Assembly (NCBI GenBank): GCA_002633005.1
Contig: NMRA01000058.1
Location: 225,585-289,584, forward strand
Origin: Phoronis australis
Taxonomy: Eukaryota > Phoronida > Phoronidae
Direction: 5' to 3'
DNA length: 64,000 nt
The translations under genes were made by a program, and so were the position numbers. Numbering within the stretch: position 1 is the first letter of the stretch; each line of letters opens with the position of its first letter. This document shows positions 1 to 11,100 of this stretch, piece by piece. The notes under the pieces are model-generated. The model made no database searches and was not told the origin of the DNA. It worked only from the letters and a program-made list of their open reading frames with translations.

Positions 1-715
1 CAACGTTTCGTCTTAATTTTCATTAGACATCATCATGATCACATTTATAACAATTTAGGACAACAAGTGCCAACATACAGCTCAGGTAACATCCATAGAG
101 TGAAGTGAGAGATACATAGAATATTGTCAGTAGCTGCTCATCAGACAACAAAAAGCCAACATACAGCTCAGGTAACATCCATAGAGTGAAGTGAGAGATA
201 CACAGAATATTGTCAGTAGCTGCTCATCACCATAGTTGAAGGGTCACTGAGCTCTGCATGTTATTCAGAGAATCAGTGGCATGCTGGTTCTGAATGGCCA
301 ATGACTCTTTAATGTACATTAACTGACCTTATTAGGTTCTCTGCATATAATACTAACAGAGTTGGCTTGGTGATTGGAGCTAAAACAATGCCTATATATG
401 TATTGATGCACAACATGTCTAGTCCCGCTGTCTAATTCGAACAAGAGATGTCCAACACTCGTACATAACACCAAAAGCTGATAATTTTTTAAAACAGCTT
501 CTTATCACCTTCAAAATGGTTCTTTAAAGACCATTTTGTCACCTGCTACAGTCACAAACTCACTCAGTCTGAAATTGTTGGCAACTCAGAATCTGACCGC
601 TATTGCCGTAAGATCTTGGAGGCTCTAATGATTAAAACTGAACATTCCTTGATAAATTCCCGAGACAATGGTTAGACTAGAATCCTCAACTATTTTAGTG
701 TCGCCTGCTGTTCAG
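1..715. other. non-coding flank with a short tandem duplication
   Basis: No gene is recognised here. The only structure seen is the 75-bp tandem duplication listed separately. The stretch ends where the terminal inverted repeat of a Harbinger-like element begins. Confidence 0.5.
69..229. repeat. 75-bp direct repeat, two copies
   Basis: Positions 69-143 and 155-229 are the same 75-bp sequence with about one mismatch, separated by 11 bp. Both begin gccaacatacagctcagg and end tagctgctcatca. The near identity indicates a recent local duplication. No function is inferred. Confidence 0.9.
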
Positions 716-1263
716 CAGAAGCGTGTTCAACAGAGTGAGCGCCCGCTAACGTGTACTCGCGAACACAAGGAACAGCTCCTGAACAGCTGTGAGCGCTCAC
801 TGTGCGATCCAGTATGGCGACTCTGAAGCAGATTGTGTTGAACGTCTTAGCCGATGAGTTTAACACTAACAGTCCTTCCTATGGCGTACTGAGCGATAAA
901 TATGATTAATCTTTGCCAATAATTATTAATATCGGCAGCCCAAGACAACAACCGTGAAGGCTTTGGCCCGGCAAGAATCGAAAATTACGTCGAGGAAACT
1001 GTTCCTCGCTACAGCGACCCGCAATTTAAGTCGCAGTTTCGGATGAGTCGGTCAACTTTTGAGGTTAGTTTTCGTGTTGCAGAACCATGATGGGTTCATA
1101 TGTTGCGGACGTGAAGCCTTCGCAGGACGCCATCATGGAAATCTAAGCGAACATGCTCTCGAGGTTGTTCGCGAGCGCTTGTGAGCGCTAACGTGAACAC
1201 AGCTGTTCAGGACGAGGGCGCTCAAATCGCTCGCGGGCGCTCACTCTATTGAACACGCTTCTG
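716..1263 (+). mobile_element. PIF/Harbinger-like element, internally deleted
   Basis: The termini are inverted repeats of about 31 bp (716-747 and 1232-1263; outermost bases cagaagcgtgttcaa) with about one mismatch. Subterminal sequence is rich in gagcgctcac-type palindromes on both sides. Inside are two short coding remnants. The one at 814-909 begins MATLKQIVLNVL. The one at 922-1063 resembles the N-terminal region of Harbinger/HARBI1-type transposases, with the string VPRYSD, then FRMSRSTFE, then a possible splice donor GTTAGT. The element is about 550 bp, far too short for a complete transposase, so it is a non-autonomous derivative. The expected 3-bp target duplication was not identified, so the exact ends are uncertain. 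Confidence 0.7.
922..1063 (+). pseudogene. Harbinger transposase N-terminal exon remnant
   Basis: The open frame runs from just after a TAA at about 919 to a GTTAGT donor at 1064. It contains ENYVEETVPRYSD and FKSQFRMSRSTFE, wording typical of the region just upstream of the DDE nuclease domain in PIF/Harbinger transposases. No catalytic acidic residues are present in this short piece. The family assignment is from recognition of these phrases, not from a search. Confidence 0.6.
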
Positions 1264-2694
1264 GTGTCTCTGTTGTCCTCTCTATTGGGTTTCACACTTG
1301 TGGGTGTATTGCTAATGATATCCACTGTGTTACTTTTTGTGTGTTGCTTTCTGACCTATATCTTCCTGATGGACTCTGTTGGCTTTTGCAGCATTTTAGT
1401 CACTTTTCAGATGACCAAGGAAGGTCTTATTCAGTGAAAGTGGCTGCTCTACGTTTTCAGTAAGGGGGGTTTAGGATTCGAGCGAATCCGAGGTGCATAG
1501 CGCCGAGGGGAAGGAAGGTCGAGAGAGAGTTTCCCTCCTCCTGTGCAACATTTTGTTGTTTTTAGTGGCTAATTTTCGTTTCTCTGGCAAAAGTTTTTTC
1601 AATTTTTATTTTTGATCCTGTCCCAAGGAGGGGTTTAAACCCCCTCAAGCCCTCCTGTAGATCAGCTTCTGAATAAATGGCTGTGATCCGTTTATAGTTG
1701 TCTCCTTTTGGTGTTATGTATGATTGTTGAATGTCTCCTGTTGGAATTAGGTGCATTGTGTGGCAATACAAGAAGCTATTGCTAAATCTTGAATTGTGGA
1801 AAATGTTTGACTTCCATACCACTTGCTTGAAAGAAGGCCTGTTACCAATTTGGTTAGCCTGTGTCAAATGCTCAGTGATTTCCAAAGTTAGGCCTTCCTG
1901 TAAATCGGAAATGATTTTTATCTCCATTTGACACACCAAACCAATATGTGCAATAGGGTCATAGGCCAATGTTTTTTAATCATTTTCATACTGCTGTGGT
2001 TTGCAGTTATGTAAGTATATTAACTGAGTTTGAGAGACAAGGTGCAGCTGCCTGATAAAAGTCATTGAGCTTGCCTCTGTTGGTTGCTTGTGGTTTGATT
2101 TATTATTTGTTTAACTCATTAAGATTGATGTGAACTGGGGTCAGTGAAGTGAGGATATTTATACTCATTTGCCAACTATTGCTCAATGCTTTTCCCATGT
2201 TAATTATGCAAATAATCTTGTGTATTTTTCAAGCAAACGTTTACAACGAAAAACTTTTTCATTGGAACATGAATTTGCTGGTATTCTGATTTCCACTAAA
2301 TTTCACTGGGTAAATACCGGCAGAAAAACTACAATTGTAGTGTTAGACGACGTAGCTTTCAGGTATTCGTGAATCCTTTGAGGGACACAACCTTTTGTGG
2401 AGTTAATCCCATGTATTTTTTCCTGAGAAATTTGTGGGAATTCAAAATACATAGGAACAACACTTATGTTCTTTCTGTTCTCTATCGACATGCAAAAATG
2501 TGGTTTTGTCTTATTAGTTTTATTGAAGATGTTGCAGAGCCAGGTTACATACTTCATAGCTAGAGAGGACATATTGCCGTTGCAAAGTTTTCTTTTTGGA
2601 CTTTTTTATACATATATCGGCAATGAAAACATTTACAATAACACAAAAAGCTAAGAACACCTCAAACACGCACATACACACGCATACCCAGCAC
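1264..2694. other. no recognised gene; one 135-codon minus ORF
   Basis: Nothing here matches a family I know. The minus strand is open for 135 codons at 1562-1969, encoding a polar, coding-looking peptide that carries the string DLQEGL twice. Its length is notable for AT-rich DNA, but there is no recognised domain and no clear splice context. It may be an exon, a transposon fragment or chance. Confidence 0.3.
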
Positions 2695-3062
2695 CTAATC
2701 CTCTTGACTTCTAAGAAAAACAGTTTCAAAGTTACACCATCTTTTTTGTGCGAATTCTGAATTCAAATCCTTACGAGCACTATACTTTTTACACATATAA
2801 TATTGTTTGATGAACTTAATAAATCTACTTAGAAGTAATCTTTTTGATCCGAACTTTTGGGTTTATATAAACTGTTTACCCAATAATAAAACAGTGTTTT
2901 TAAAATTTTCCTTTTTATCAAAAAAGCCAAAAACAGCATTGTTGCAGAAGAAAGTGCCGACACTCTGGGATTTGCTTTGTATAAAATTTCGTTATTAACT
3001 TTTGTCCAAAATGAATTTACTGTTTCACATTCCCAAAATAAGTGTTTACAAGTCTCTTTCAA
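2695..3062 (-). pseudogene. LINE 3-prime end fragment (zinc-binding C-terminus)
   Basis: On the minus strand, 2829-3062 encodes a peptide starting with ETCKHLFWECETVNSFW. This is the His/Cys motif found at the C-terminus of many L1/Tx1-type reverse transcriptase proteins, usually ET.xHLFWEC....FW. After a frame change near 2940 the match continues with a segment like the following LINE helix (LLLGKQFIYK) and then FAQKRW close to 2700. The reading is broken by at least one frameshift, and the upstream side is cut by a hairpin MITE. It is therefore a dead, 5-prime-truncated LINE tail. Clade assignment is tentative. Confidence 0.65.
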
Positions 3063-3096
3063 TTGTCCTTAGAAGGTACGTCGTCATCTGTAAATA

Positions 3097-3248
3097 TAGA
3101 TTATTACACGGCGAAGTCGTTATCGCCCGTATTCTAGAGCCCGAGTGGATTTGGGAGAATTGTTGCCCGAGGGGCTGATGATAATTCTCCAAAATCCACG
3201 AGAGCTCTAGATAAGGGGGATCATAAACTGAGAACATGTAATAATCTA
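3097..3248. repeat. hairpin MITE (palindromic)
   Basis: The two halves of this 152-bp stretch are imperfect reverse complements. The outermost 10 bp (tagattatta and taataatcta) match exactly. An inner block at 3131-3160 (attctagagcccgagtgg) pairs with 3183-3211. Such foldback structures are typical of MITEs. It lies directly at the upstream edge of the LINE fragment and may interrupt it. Confidence 0.7.
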
Positions 3249-4110
3249 TTTATACCACATACTGGACGAGAAACATTGTAATGAATCGATTTACCTTTCT
3301 TGACTCGCTTCGGCTTTGTAACTACTGTCTATGTCAGAGGCCCGGGGTCGGAGGTCGTGACCTTTTATGAAAAGCCAAGCTATTTTTGTCAATGCTTTTA
3401 CTCAAATCCAATTGAAAATTTAAACAAAATAGAAGTAAAGTGGATTAAGGTTTAGCAACTAGTAGCTTACTACACATTTTATCACGCTAAGCTTCGACCG
3501 AGAAAATATCGTCTGCTGAAGTAGGTTACCACTGGTAACTGACTATAATGCTCAAGTCAAAGGATCCCGACGACATGATACCCGCATTCAAATTGGAGAT
3601 TGGTGAATTACATTAAACATGAGAGATAAATTTCACTGAATTAAAATGTCGTTTTTATGGAAATTATGAGTCTTATTTTTCATAGCGTATCAATATCTGT
3701 GCAATGACCTTTGTTGAACACGTGATTGTTGCGTGTGCTTATTTAAGTATTCTAATTTCACGCTCGATGACGTCAGCCACTGAGTGGTGCAGTGGTTAAA
3801 AGTCAACGACTCGAAACTCTAGCGGCTCGGGTTCGAAACCGGGTCCGGTTCCCGCCAAAATGTTATCTCATTAGTGAGATAACTAAATGGGCTATTACAC
3901 GGTTGTATTGGCTGTTCGAGGCTCATATTGTGGTATAACTTGAATTATTTTTAAAAATGAGTTGATTGTCAAAATTCTCGTCAAGAGTCTGAACTGAAGC
4001 CACCTAATTCTTGGGTCTCTTGTTGTGTTATATAGAAGGGAATAAACATCTTCCCATGAAAAATTATGTATGTATTTTTGGACTTGATGTTAGTTTTTAA
4101 CTGTAACAGT
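3249..4110. other. no gene seen apart from a tRNA-like sequence
   Basis: This AT-rich non-coding stretch contains only the tRNA-like sequence at 3777-3856. I see no other exon, repeat array or regulatory site that I can support. Confidence 0.4.
3777..3856 (+). repeat. tRNA-derived SINE or tRNA pseudogene
   Basis: A plausible A box (gtggtgcagtggttaaaag) is followed by a perfect B box, ggttcgaaacc at 3830-3840, with spacing like a tRNA with a long variable arm. The 5-prime and 3-prime ends do not form a convincing acceptor stem. I call it a tRNA-derived repeat rather than a functional tRNA gene. Confidence 0.55.
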
Positions 4111-5634
4111 CAGGGTTTCCCCTGGGTTTTTAAAGGAGCGTGGTGGCGAAGGGCCAAAACGGGGTGCAAAGCCCGTTGCCGCACGCACATGCGAGAAGTG
4201 GGCTTCCCCTATTGCCTGGGTTTCGAAAGGAGTATGGTGTTTAATGCTTGACGTCGATGCGGAACCCGGTGTCACATGCGAGTATGGGATGAAGTGAGAT
4301 CGTCCCATCGGGGGGTTGGGGGGGGGGGATTGGGAAACCTTCCTCAGGCCAAAATTTGAAAAACTAGATGTAATTGGCTGCAGTTTGGTGCATTATACAA
4401 GTTTACTCATCATAGATAAGACCTTAACCCGAGCATCATGTAGTGGAAGTATCTGGGTAAAGGATACTTCACTAGACAAATTGGCAATGAAGTGTCCGGC
4501 ATTGTGTGATCTCTGTATGAAAAGTTTTGTATCACTCAACATATTTTAGTCTCCAAAAAAACTTGTGTCAGGAACAGAACATGACAGGACAAGGATTCAC
4601 AGTACTCATTACGGTGTATCTTCAGGAGTATTTTGCTAGGAATGAAAAAGAGTAGATTGCAATGTTAAATGCACGTTTTTTGCCTGTTATTGCAAGTTCA
4701 GAAAATAACGAATCCCTAATTTCAACTAATAACAAAGTAGAGCATGGCATAGGCATGTTACAACTCAGGCGATGTCAAACCAGCTACGTATTACAAAACA
4801 TGAAGCCACAAAATAGTCTTATGAGACACAGTTGTAGACGCACTCGAGTACAAAAAAACTGTGTGTTAAAATTCAATTATCCACGACATGACGAACGTAG
4901 AACAAAAAATATTTGAACTTTTTAGACGTAATAAACTAATGTAAAGAAAGTTCCGTTGATATCGTGTTGCTAAACATAAATCAGTTATTGGTGTTGGCCG
5001 GCATAGCAGACGATGTATAATCCAGTCCACGCAGATGAATCTGAGACTGGTTTCCATTCAATATCTTCATTCTGGCACAAGGCTTTTGTTGATTAAACAG
5101 TTGAATGTCACGCCCTGCAGTATAATTTACATTGCTGTACAATATGATTTGTAAACTCGGACACCATAAAATGAATGAAGCAGAAAGCTTACCGTTTCTT
5201 ACTTCATTAGCCAGTGCTGGCGCTTTGCCATTTTAGAAAATTGTTATCGAGGTCATTGTCTGGTCCCCGGCTGTATTAAGTTTATGTGCATTGGCAGAGC
5301 GGAGGTACGAAAGGGGATTGAATGATGTGTTTAACGGGAGCACAATTCAAGAGCCCATTGTAAAATTATTTATTTTTCTCGTTTGATCCACAAATGGCAA
5401 AAGGTGCGGTGTGACTTGTACTTATTCATGATTACTAGCGATCATTTTTACTTGCGATTCTTTTTACTTGCGATCATTTTTACTAGCGGAAATTTTACTA
5501 GTGATTTTTGTGTGGCGATGAAGTTTCCCCGTCACGATTAGGTGTGTGGCGGTCAATTTGAGTATGATTTACGAGTGACGGGGCCAAAAAGGAGCGTGGC
5601 GGGCCGCCCAGAAGTTTACACACGGGAAACCCTG
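4111..5634. mobile_element. possible DNA transposon with GGGTTTCCC ends
   Basis: The left end cagggtttccc (4111-4121) is matched exactly in inverted orientation at 5624-5634. Just inside both ends is an aaaggagcgtgg block, in direct rather than inverted orientation. No flanking target duplication was found and no transposase frame is seen in the 1.5 kb between. The two ends may therefore belong to separate copies of the same family. Confidence 0.35.
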
Positions 5635-5819
5635 CCACTTCCACGTACTCATCATGTCTGCATAGATTTCCTTTTTCTATGCCATGTTTATCGCCAATGG
5701 GTGTTGTATGAAGGCGCAAGCAACAATAGACCCGGAGCTAATTCATGAGGCACATGTTGTGTGTCGATCTGCTATTAAATGCAGCTTATAACTTGTGTGC
5801 GAACAAAAACAAATTAATG

Positions 5820-6770
5820 GAAGCAGTCTGAGGAGTGACACTTGGTGAAATCGAAGCTTGAGATTGAGTACAAGAATGGCGACCATTTTGCTCTTTGAAC
5901 AATTTCTTCTAGTATTCTTTAATTATGAAACTTGGAATGATAGAAAAAAAAAATTTCATAGTCTCTAGTGGTGAGTACATGTAGGTTAAATACTTAGCTT
6001 ATGCAGTCTGAGACTGTGTGCTTGGTGTGTTTTATATTTGAACCGCGCTCTACAGTCCTTTGTCAACAAGTGACAGGTATTTCATATAGGTGGAACACTT
6101 CCTGGATCAACATTTTATCTTTAATTAGAGTTCTGCATTTGATAATTTTGTACAGGTAAGAAGCTAACACCGCTACCTAACGATACCAGGGCGTACTTTT
6201 TCATTAAAAATTAAATGAAAGCGCTTTGAGGAGTGACACTTGGTGAAATTGATTGAACAGACGACATTAGAGATGATGATGATATTAATGATGACAGTAG
6301 AAGTGGAAATGATGACCATGATGATAACAATCGACGAATGAGGATGTCAGAAATGAGTAAGAAATAAGCTTTAGTCTGGTTCAATAGAAGATAAACCAAC
6401 AAAAGGGCAGCAAAATCAGTCATCAAACAAACATTGTAATCAGGAAATCTAGATTAATTCGAAAAGTTTATGTCGTGGCAAAAAACGGAAAACGTCCACT
6501 GAAATCCCGTTAAAAACAGTCTAACGATAGATTCACAAAATTCCACAAAATTTTTGAAAAATTTTGCTATTCTTTGAAATTCAAATAACTCAAAAACGGT
6601 AAGTCTGAGAAAAAATTGTTGCAGTTCATTTGAAAGGATATACTTTAGCGAATCCACATGCAAAAATTCACGCCATTTGCTCTTCCTGTTAAAAATCATG
6701 CACCCCAGCACGATTGGAAAAGGGTGAAAATGCGTCAGATCCGCCATCTTGAAAGAAACTTCCAGTTAAG
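5820..6770 (-). repeat. dispersed repeat related to 21470-22215
   Basis: Read on the minus strand, 6210-6770 parallels 21470-22215. Both have a block with cgccatcttg and gggtgaaaatgcg, then a caaataactcaaaaacgg-type block, then a (TCA/ATC)-rich stretch, then a tttcaccaagtgtcactcc-type block. A further copy of the last block lies near 5825-5860. The 97-codon and 71-codon open frames here are repeat sequence, not genes. Confidence 0.6.
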
Positions 6771-8130
6771 TAGCACTCGGCTGATTTCTGGGGTCACGTG
6801 CTTGGAAGTAGTGACAAGACACTGATGCTGGCTTTGATGTGGCAGCATCTAATGAATTCACGTTTTTTTGTGGGCTGTGTTTTCTCAAAAGAACTATTAG
6901 TGCTGTGCATTTTTTTATTTGATCTGAAGAGGCAGCAGAGTGATCAGTAGGCTACGTCTATGCCTGTCGGGAAGTGAAATGGGCGGCATGAAACATGAAA
7001 CAGTAGATATCAGTACAATTAAACAGCTGAATAGGAAAAGTTTGAAGAAAAAATATTTGAAATAACTCATGACTTCGGAAACAACCTCATGGGTCTAAAT
7101 ATGCGCGAGTGCTGTTGGGTTAATTTAATTAAAAATGTGTTGGGGAGGCTAGATTTTAGCAGTGTGTCCTTTTCATATCTGCAATTTCCTTCTCTCAATC
7201 TTCGAATTTTGTTCTGTGCATGTCTGAAAGAACCCAGGATAGGAACTCACTTGTAACCACAAATTACCCTGCTAATTGCCCAATCTGGCCTTTGTGGTAA
7301 CCAACAATAGGTCATCAAGTAAGCTCTGCTCAAGGGTCAGTTGCATATATTTGTTTTGGTGGAATTGAGCAGTTATTAGTGGAGAAAAATGTCCAAAATA
7401 ACTCTTGTTCACTAGTAAGTAAGTCATATATTTGAAGGTGAAATACACCATTGCTTGGTTATTCAATACATGCACTGATAATTGTGATCATGCATTTTTC
7501 ATGAAATTGCATCAGAAGAGACAAAGACATGACTGCTCTGCTTCAAATGCGTGTTACTCGGTTGTGAATTTGCGGTAGTAGCGATTTTCTCAAGCTTATT
7601 TTTTCAAAATGTATTGATCAGTTTGAATGAAATTACCCAATTTGTAATCCAGAATAAATGAACTGAATTCTGTGCCAGGATTTTTCTGTAAATTTTGGAC
7701 AAACTTTTGTTATTTGATTTCAAATGGATAATTGACAAGACAGCACATTTTGTCGAGCCTCAAAAACGCAAAACATGAATAAAAAATGAAAGACAAATGT
7801 CTTATATGTATATTAATAATTTAAAACTATGGTGTGGAAAACGTTTGTGAAAAATGCTTATTTTGGAAAGTGTTTGAGGTTATAATTGATTTGTTTGAAA
7901 TTGATAAAATTGTTTTAAAAAATCCGAAAGACTTAAAAACATATTTGGTTTTCTCAAATTTAGAATCATATCTATGTAGTGGTACACTTTTTGTTACCCA
8001 TTTGGAAGAATAATATAGAAAATCAAACAGCCTTGACCTACCTTAAAAGACAAGGTTTCTGTGAGACCCTTTGTTGAGCCATAGTTAATATTATAATTTT
8101 GAGATTTTGTTTATCTTGTTCTTTCCTTAG
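6771..8130. other. no gene seen upstream of the first recognised ACAP exon
   Basis: AT-rich sequence ending in the acceptor tract ctttccttag of the exon at 8131. I looked here, and upstream to position 1, for the ACAP initiator exon (family start roughly MxxxDFEECLKDSPRFR). I did not find it. Confidence 0.4.
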
Positions 8131-8188
8131 GACTTCCTTGGAAGATGCTGAAGAGGATATAGATGCCTTGGAAGCCAAGCTTGACAAG
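8131..8188 (+). CDS. ACAP exon: BAR helix 1 start
   Basis: Flanked by ctttccttag and gtatgt. The first base completes a codon from the missing upstream exon, then TSLEDAEEDIDALEAKLDK. This corresponds to the segment right after the conserved DSPRFR of ACAP2. It ends in phase 0. Confidence 0.88.
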
Positions 8189-11100
8189 GTATGTTCATAG
8201 CAGGGTGACTTGGCCTGTGTTCTTGGAGATCTTGTAGATGAGAAGTAATTTTGCAGTACTTGAGCTACCATACTTATTAACCTTAACAAATTTAATACGC
8301 AGCGTGGCAGACATGTAGGATTTCATTTTGTAACATGTATCAGCAAACCTGAAATTTAAATATTTTATTCTATTAGTAACAATAGGTTTGTGCAGTAGGA
8401 CTGCTTTAAACACTTCTTACGGTGCTCTCTCTAACAGTTTGTATGAACTATTTTTCCAATGAGAGCTTTGTCCTCCAACTAATAGAGACAAAACTGGCCG
8501 TACGAAGTATTTAGAGCTGAAAGTCAAGTGTTCAAATTCTTAGAAATAAAGATCAATGATAACAACAAGGGCAGCGACATCCTTCGAGACGGTTTGGTAA
8601 TGTGAATTAATTACAACAAATAGCATATTATTGTCCCGGGTGATGGATTTACTTCAAAATATAATACTTGAACGCTTTGTCGCTTTTATTTTCTTCCCAT
8701 GTTCGCAAACTTAAAGAACCCCGCAGGCTTCAGTACCTGCGCTTTCAACGACGCTGTCTGCTGCACTGAGTTTCCCGATTACAGTGCACTAGTATTTGAA
8801 AAAAATCAGATCAGTGAAATGTGACAGTCGCTTTGCCAACCCTCCCAATTGCATTCAAGCTTTGGATTTTGAAGAATTGCCATAACTCACAGACATGTGT
8901 CAAATTCTCCTTTTCATGAAATTCCCCTGACTTTGAACTCACAGTTTTCTTGAAATGTAATTGCTGGGTTAGCGAGCATGTGTCATGCCCGAAAAAAATA
9001 ATGTCTCACTGGGTTAATCTGCAGCCTCTTGATTTTAGAATTCAGAGGTTGGCAATCCGTTACTGGATGTTTTTTTTATCTCTGTCACGTGTATCTGTAA
9101 CCTATAACATACTTCCTACAAAACTAGGGTGAACTTTTATTGTTAAATTGTACACAACATGTATCTAGTACCTCAAAATAAATTTTATTATATCTTACTT
9201 GATTTCAGTGCCTTTAGTGCACGGCTCATAAAGAAACACGCAAAAATTTAAATAAATAATAATTATGTACAACGTCATATTGTTCGGATCAGAGACAAAG
9301 TGTATAGAGTTAAGTGAAAGCAAATTATATTTAGCGTCGAGAAGGTTAGTAGAGGGATGAAAAGATGTGTTTGAGGAGGCTGCAGCAGCAGCAGCAGCCA
9401 GACGGAGAACGTCTCGGTGTTCAAATTTCCGGAGGACGCCGAAGTTGCGTAGAAGTGGTATCGCTTCGTGCGCCGAACAAGAGTGTGGGACCTCAGCGTG
9501 AACCAAGCAATTCGGTCAGGAGCCACTCTGTGTTCTGCCCACTTTGAGGACTCGTGTTTCGACTCTAGTCAGAGGAGACGTTACGATGGAGGCCTGGCCA
9601 CTTAGTGAGTGCATTTTTATTTTTGTTTTCAATAACAAATATGTAAAATAGTTAATAGGTCTACCGGTATCTCATGAAACTGGTTGGTGGGTAGATCATT
9701 GACATGCACCTCAGCCCCAGTTTAAGATTCACTGGCAGTCTGATGAACAGGCTGCCCGGCAATGTCATTACTTTGGTGTCATTGATTAGATTGCTTGCAT
9801 CATCTTGTTCAGTGTCTGACACACACTATAGAAGTAGCCTATTGTGTGGCCTAGCTTTTTGTTTTTCCAGTGTAGAAAATTTTGTGATGACCGGGACTTG
9901 AACCCGGGTTGCACGAGCGACAGTCAAGCATCTAAACCATTCTGCCAAGAGGCAATTGCCGCTTGGCAAGTGGCTTAGAAAGGCTTTATCTGACTGTACC
10001 TGTCGTGGCAACCAGAAGTCACGCTTCACAACACCAGGAGCCTGTAGCGCTTGTAGTCACTGTACTGTAGTGTACTGAGCAATGTGGATTGTTCCCGGAG
10101 GTCACTCTCAGACATAAATATAGCATTCAATCCTCATTTTAAAAGATAGTTGAGAAATTCCCTACTGTGGATGCTATATGTTAGCTAATCCCTACACCCT
10201 ATTATAGATTAGCTTTGTCTACCTCCCCCCATGCAGCGTTCATCTACAACCCATCCCAGTTTTTGGTACATTTTAATTAATCTAATCATTGTGCAATGAA
10301 AAATGTTTTTAATGTCAACAATGAAATGTCTAGGGTGAGCCTAATGTAGTCTTGTTGGAATTGTGGTTGTAACAGGCAATAATGTATTGAGGATAGTAAT
10401 GTAGTGATGCCTGTTTTGAGTGGTAAGAAAATCAATGCGCTTTTTTCTAGGATGGTTCTTATCGTCTAGTACACTTTGTTACAGGACTGAAATACAAATA
10501 AAGGAGGCATATTGAACCCTTGCATGTCTTGCAAAACATGCTTTGTCTTTATGAGTGATCCTGGTTGATTATACCGCAGGCTCAATTCAGCTTTTAAAAC
10601 TCGGATACTTGTTTCTTTTTACTACTTGAATGTGACCTATGTTTTGCAGTTGTCTTCGCTTACTTCCTGGCAGTGTCCCTTCACTTCATCCTATATCACG
10701 GAAACCAACCCTGCTGCCTTCCCAGAAAGTGTCTGCCTTGTCTAGGAGTGCAAAGCAAAAGCCACAGAGATCTTTGGTTTCATGGAAACTTGAGTCTGCA
10801 AGGGTAGGTTAATTATAAAGTGTCATGTTTGTAAGTGGATGTCTTTGAGAGTTTGCTTTGTGGATGGATATGGTTAGTTATTGTTGGTAAAATTGTTGCA
10901 AGCTGTTACCAGAAGTAGATATTACTTATTGATGGTAAACCTTGTATAGTGTAATTTTGAATAGTTTTAAATCAATTATACCAGGTTTACCATCAAAAAG
11001 TATAATTGTTGGTTATTGTGCTCATGTTGCGGTTATTGTGCTCATGTTGCTCTATACCAAACTGTTAATTTTTACTTTTTGAACTTCTGTCTTCCATTTA

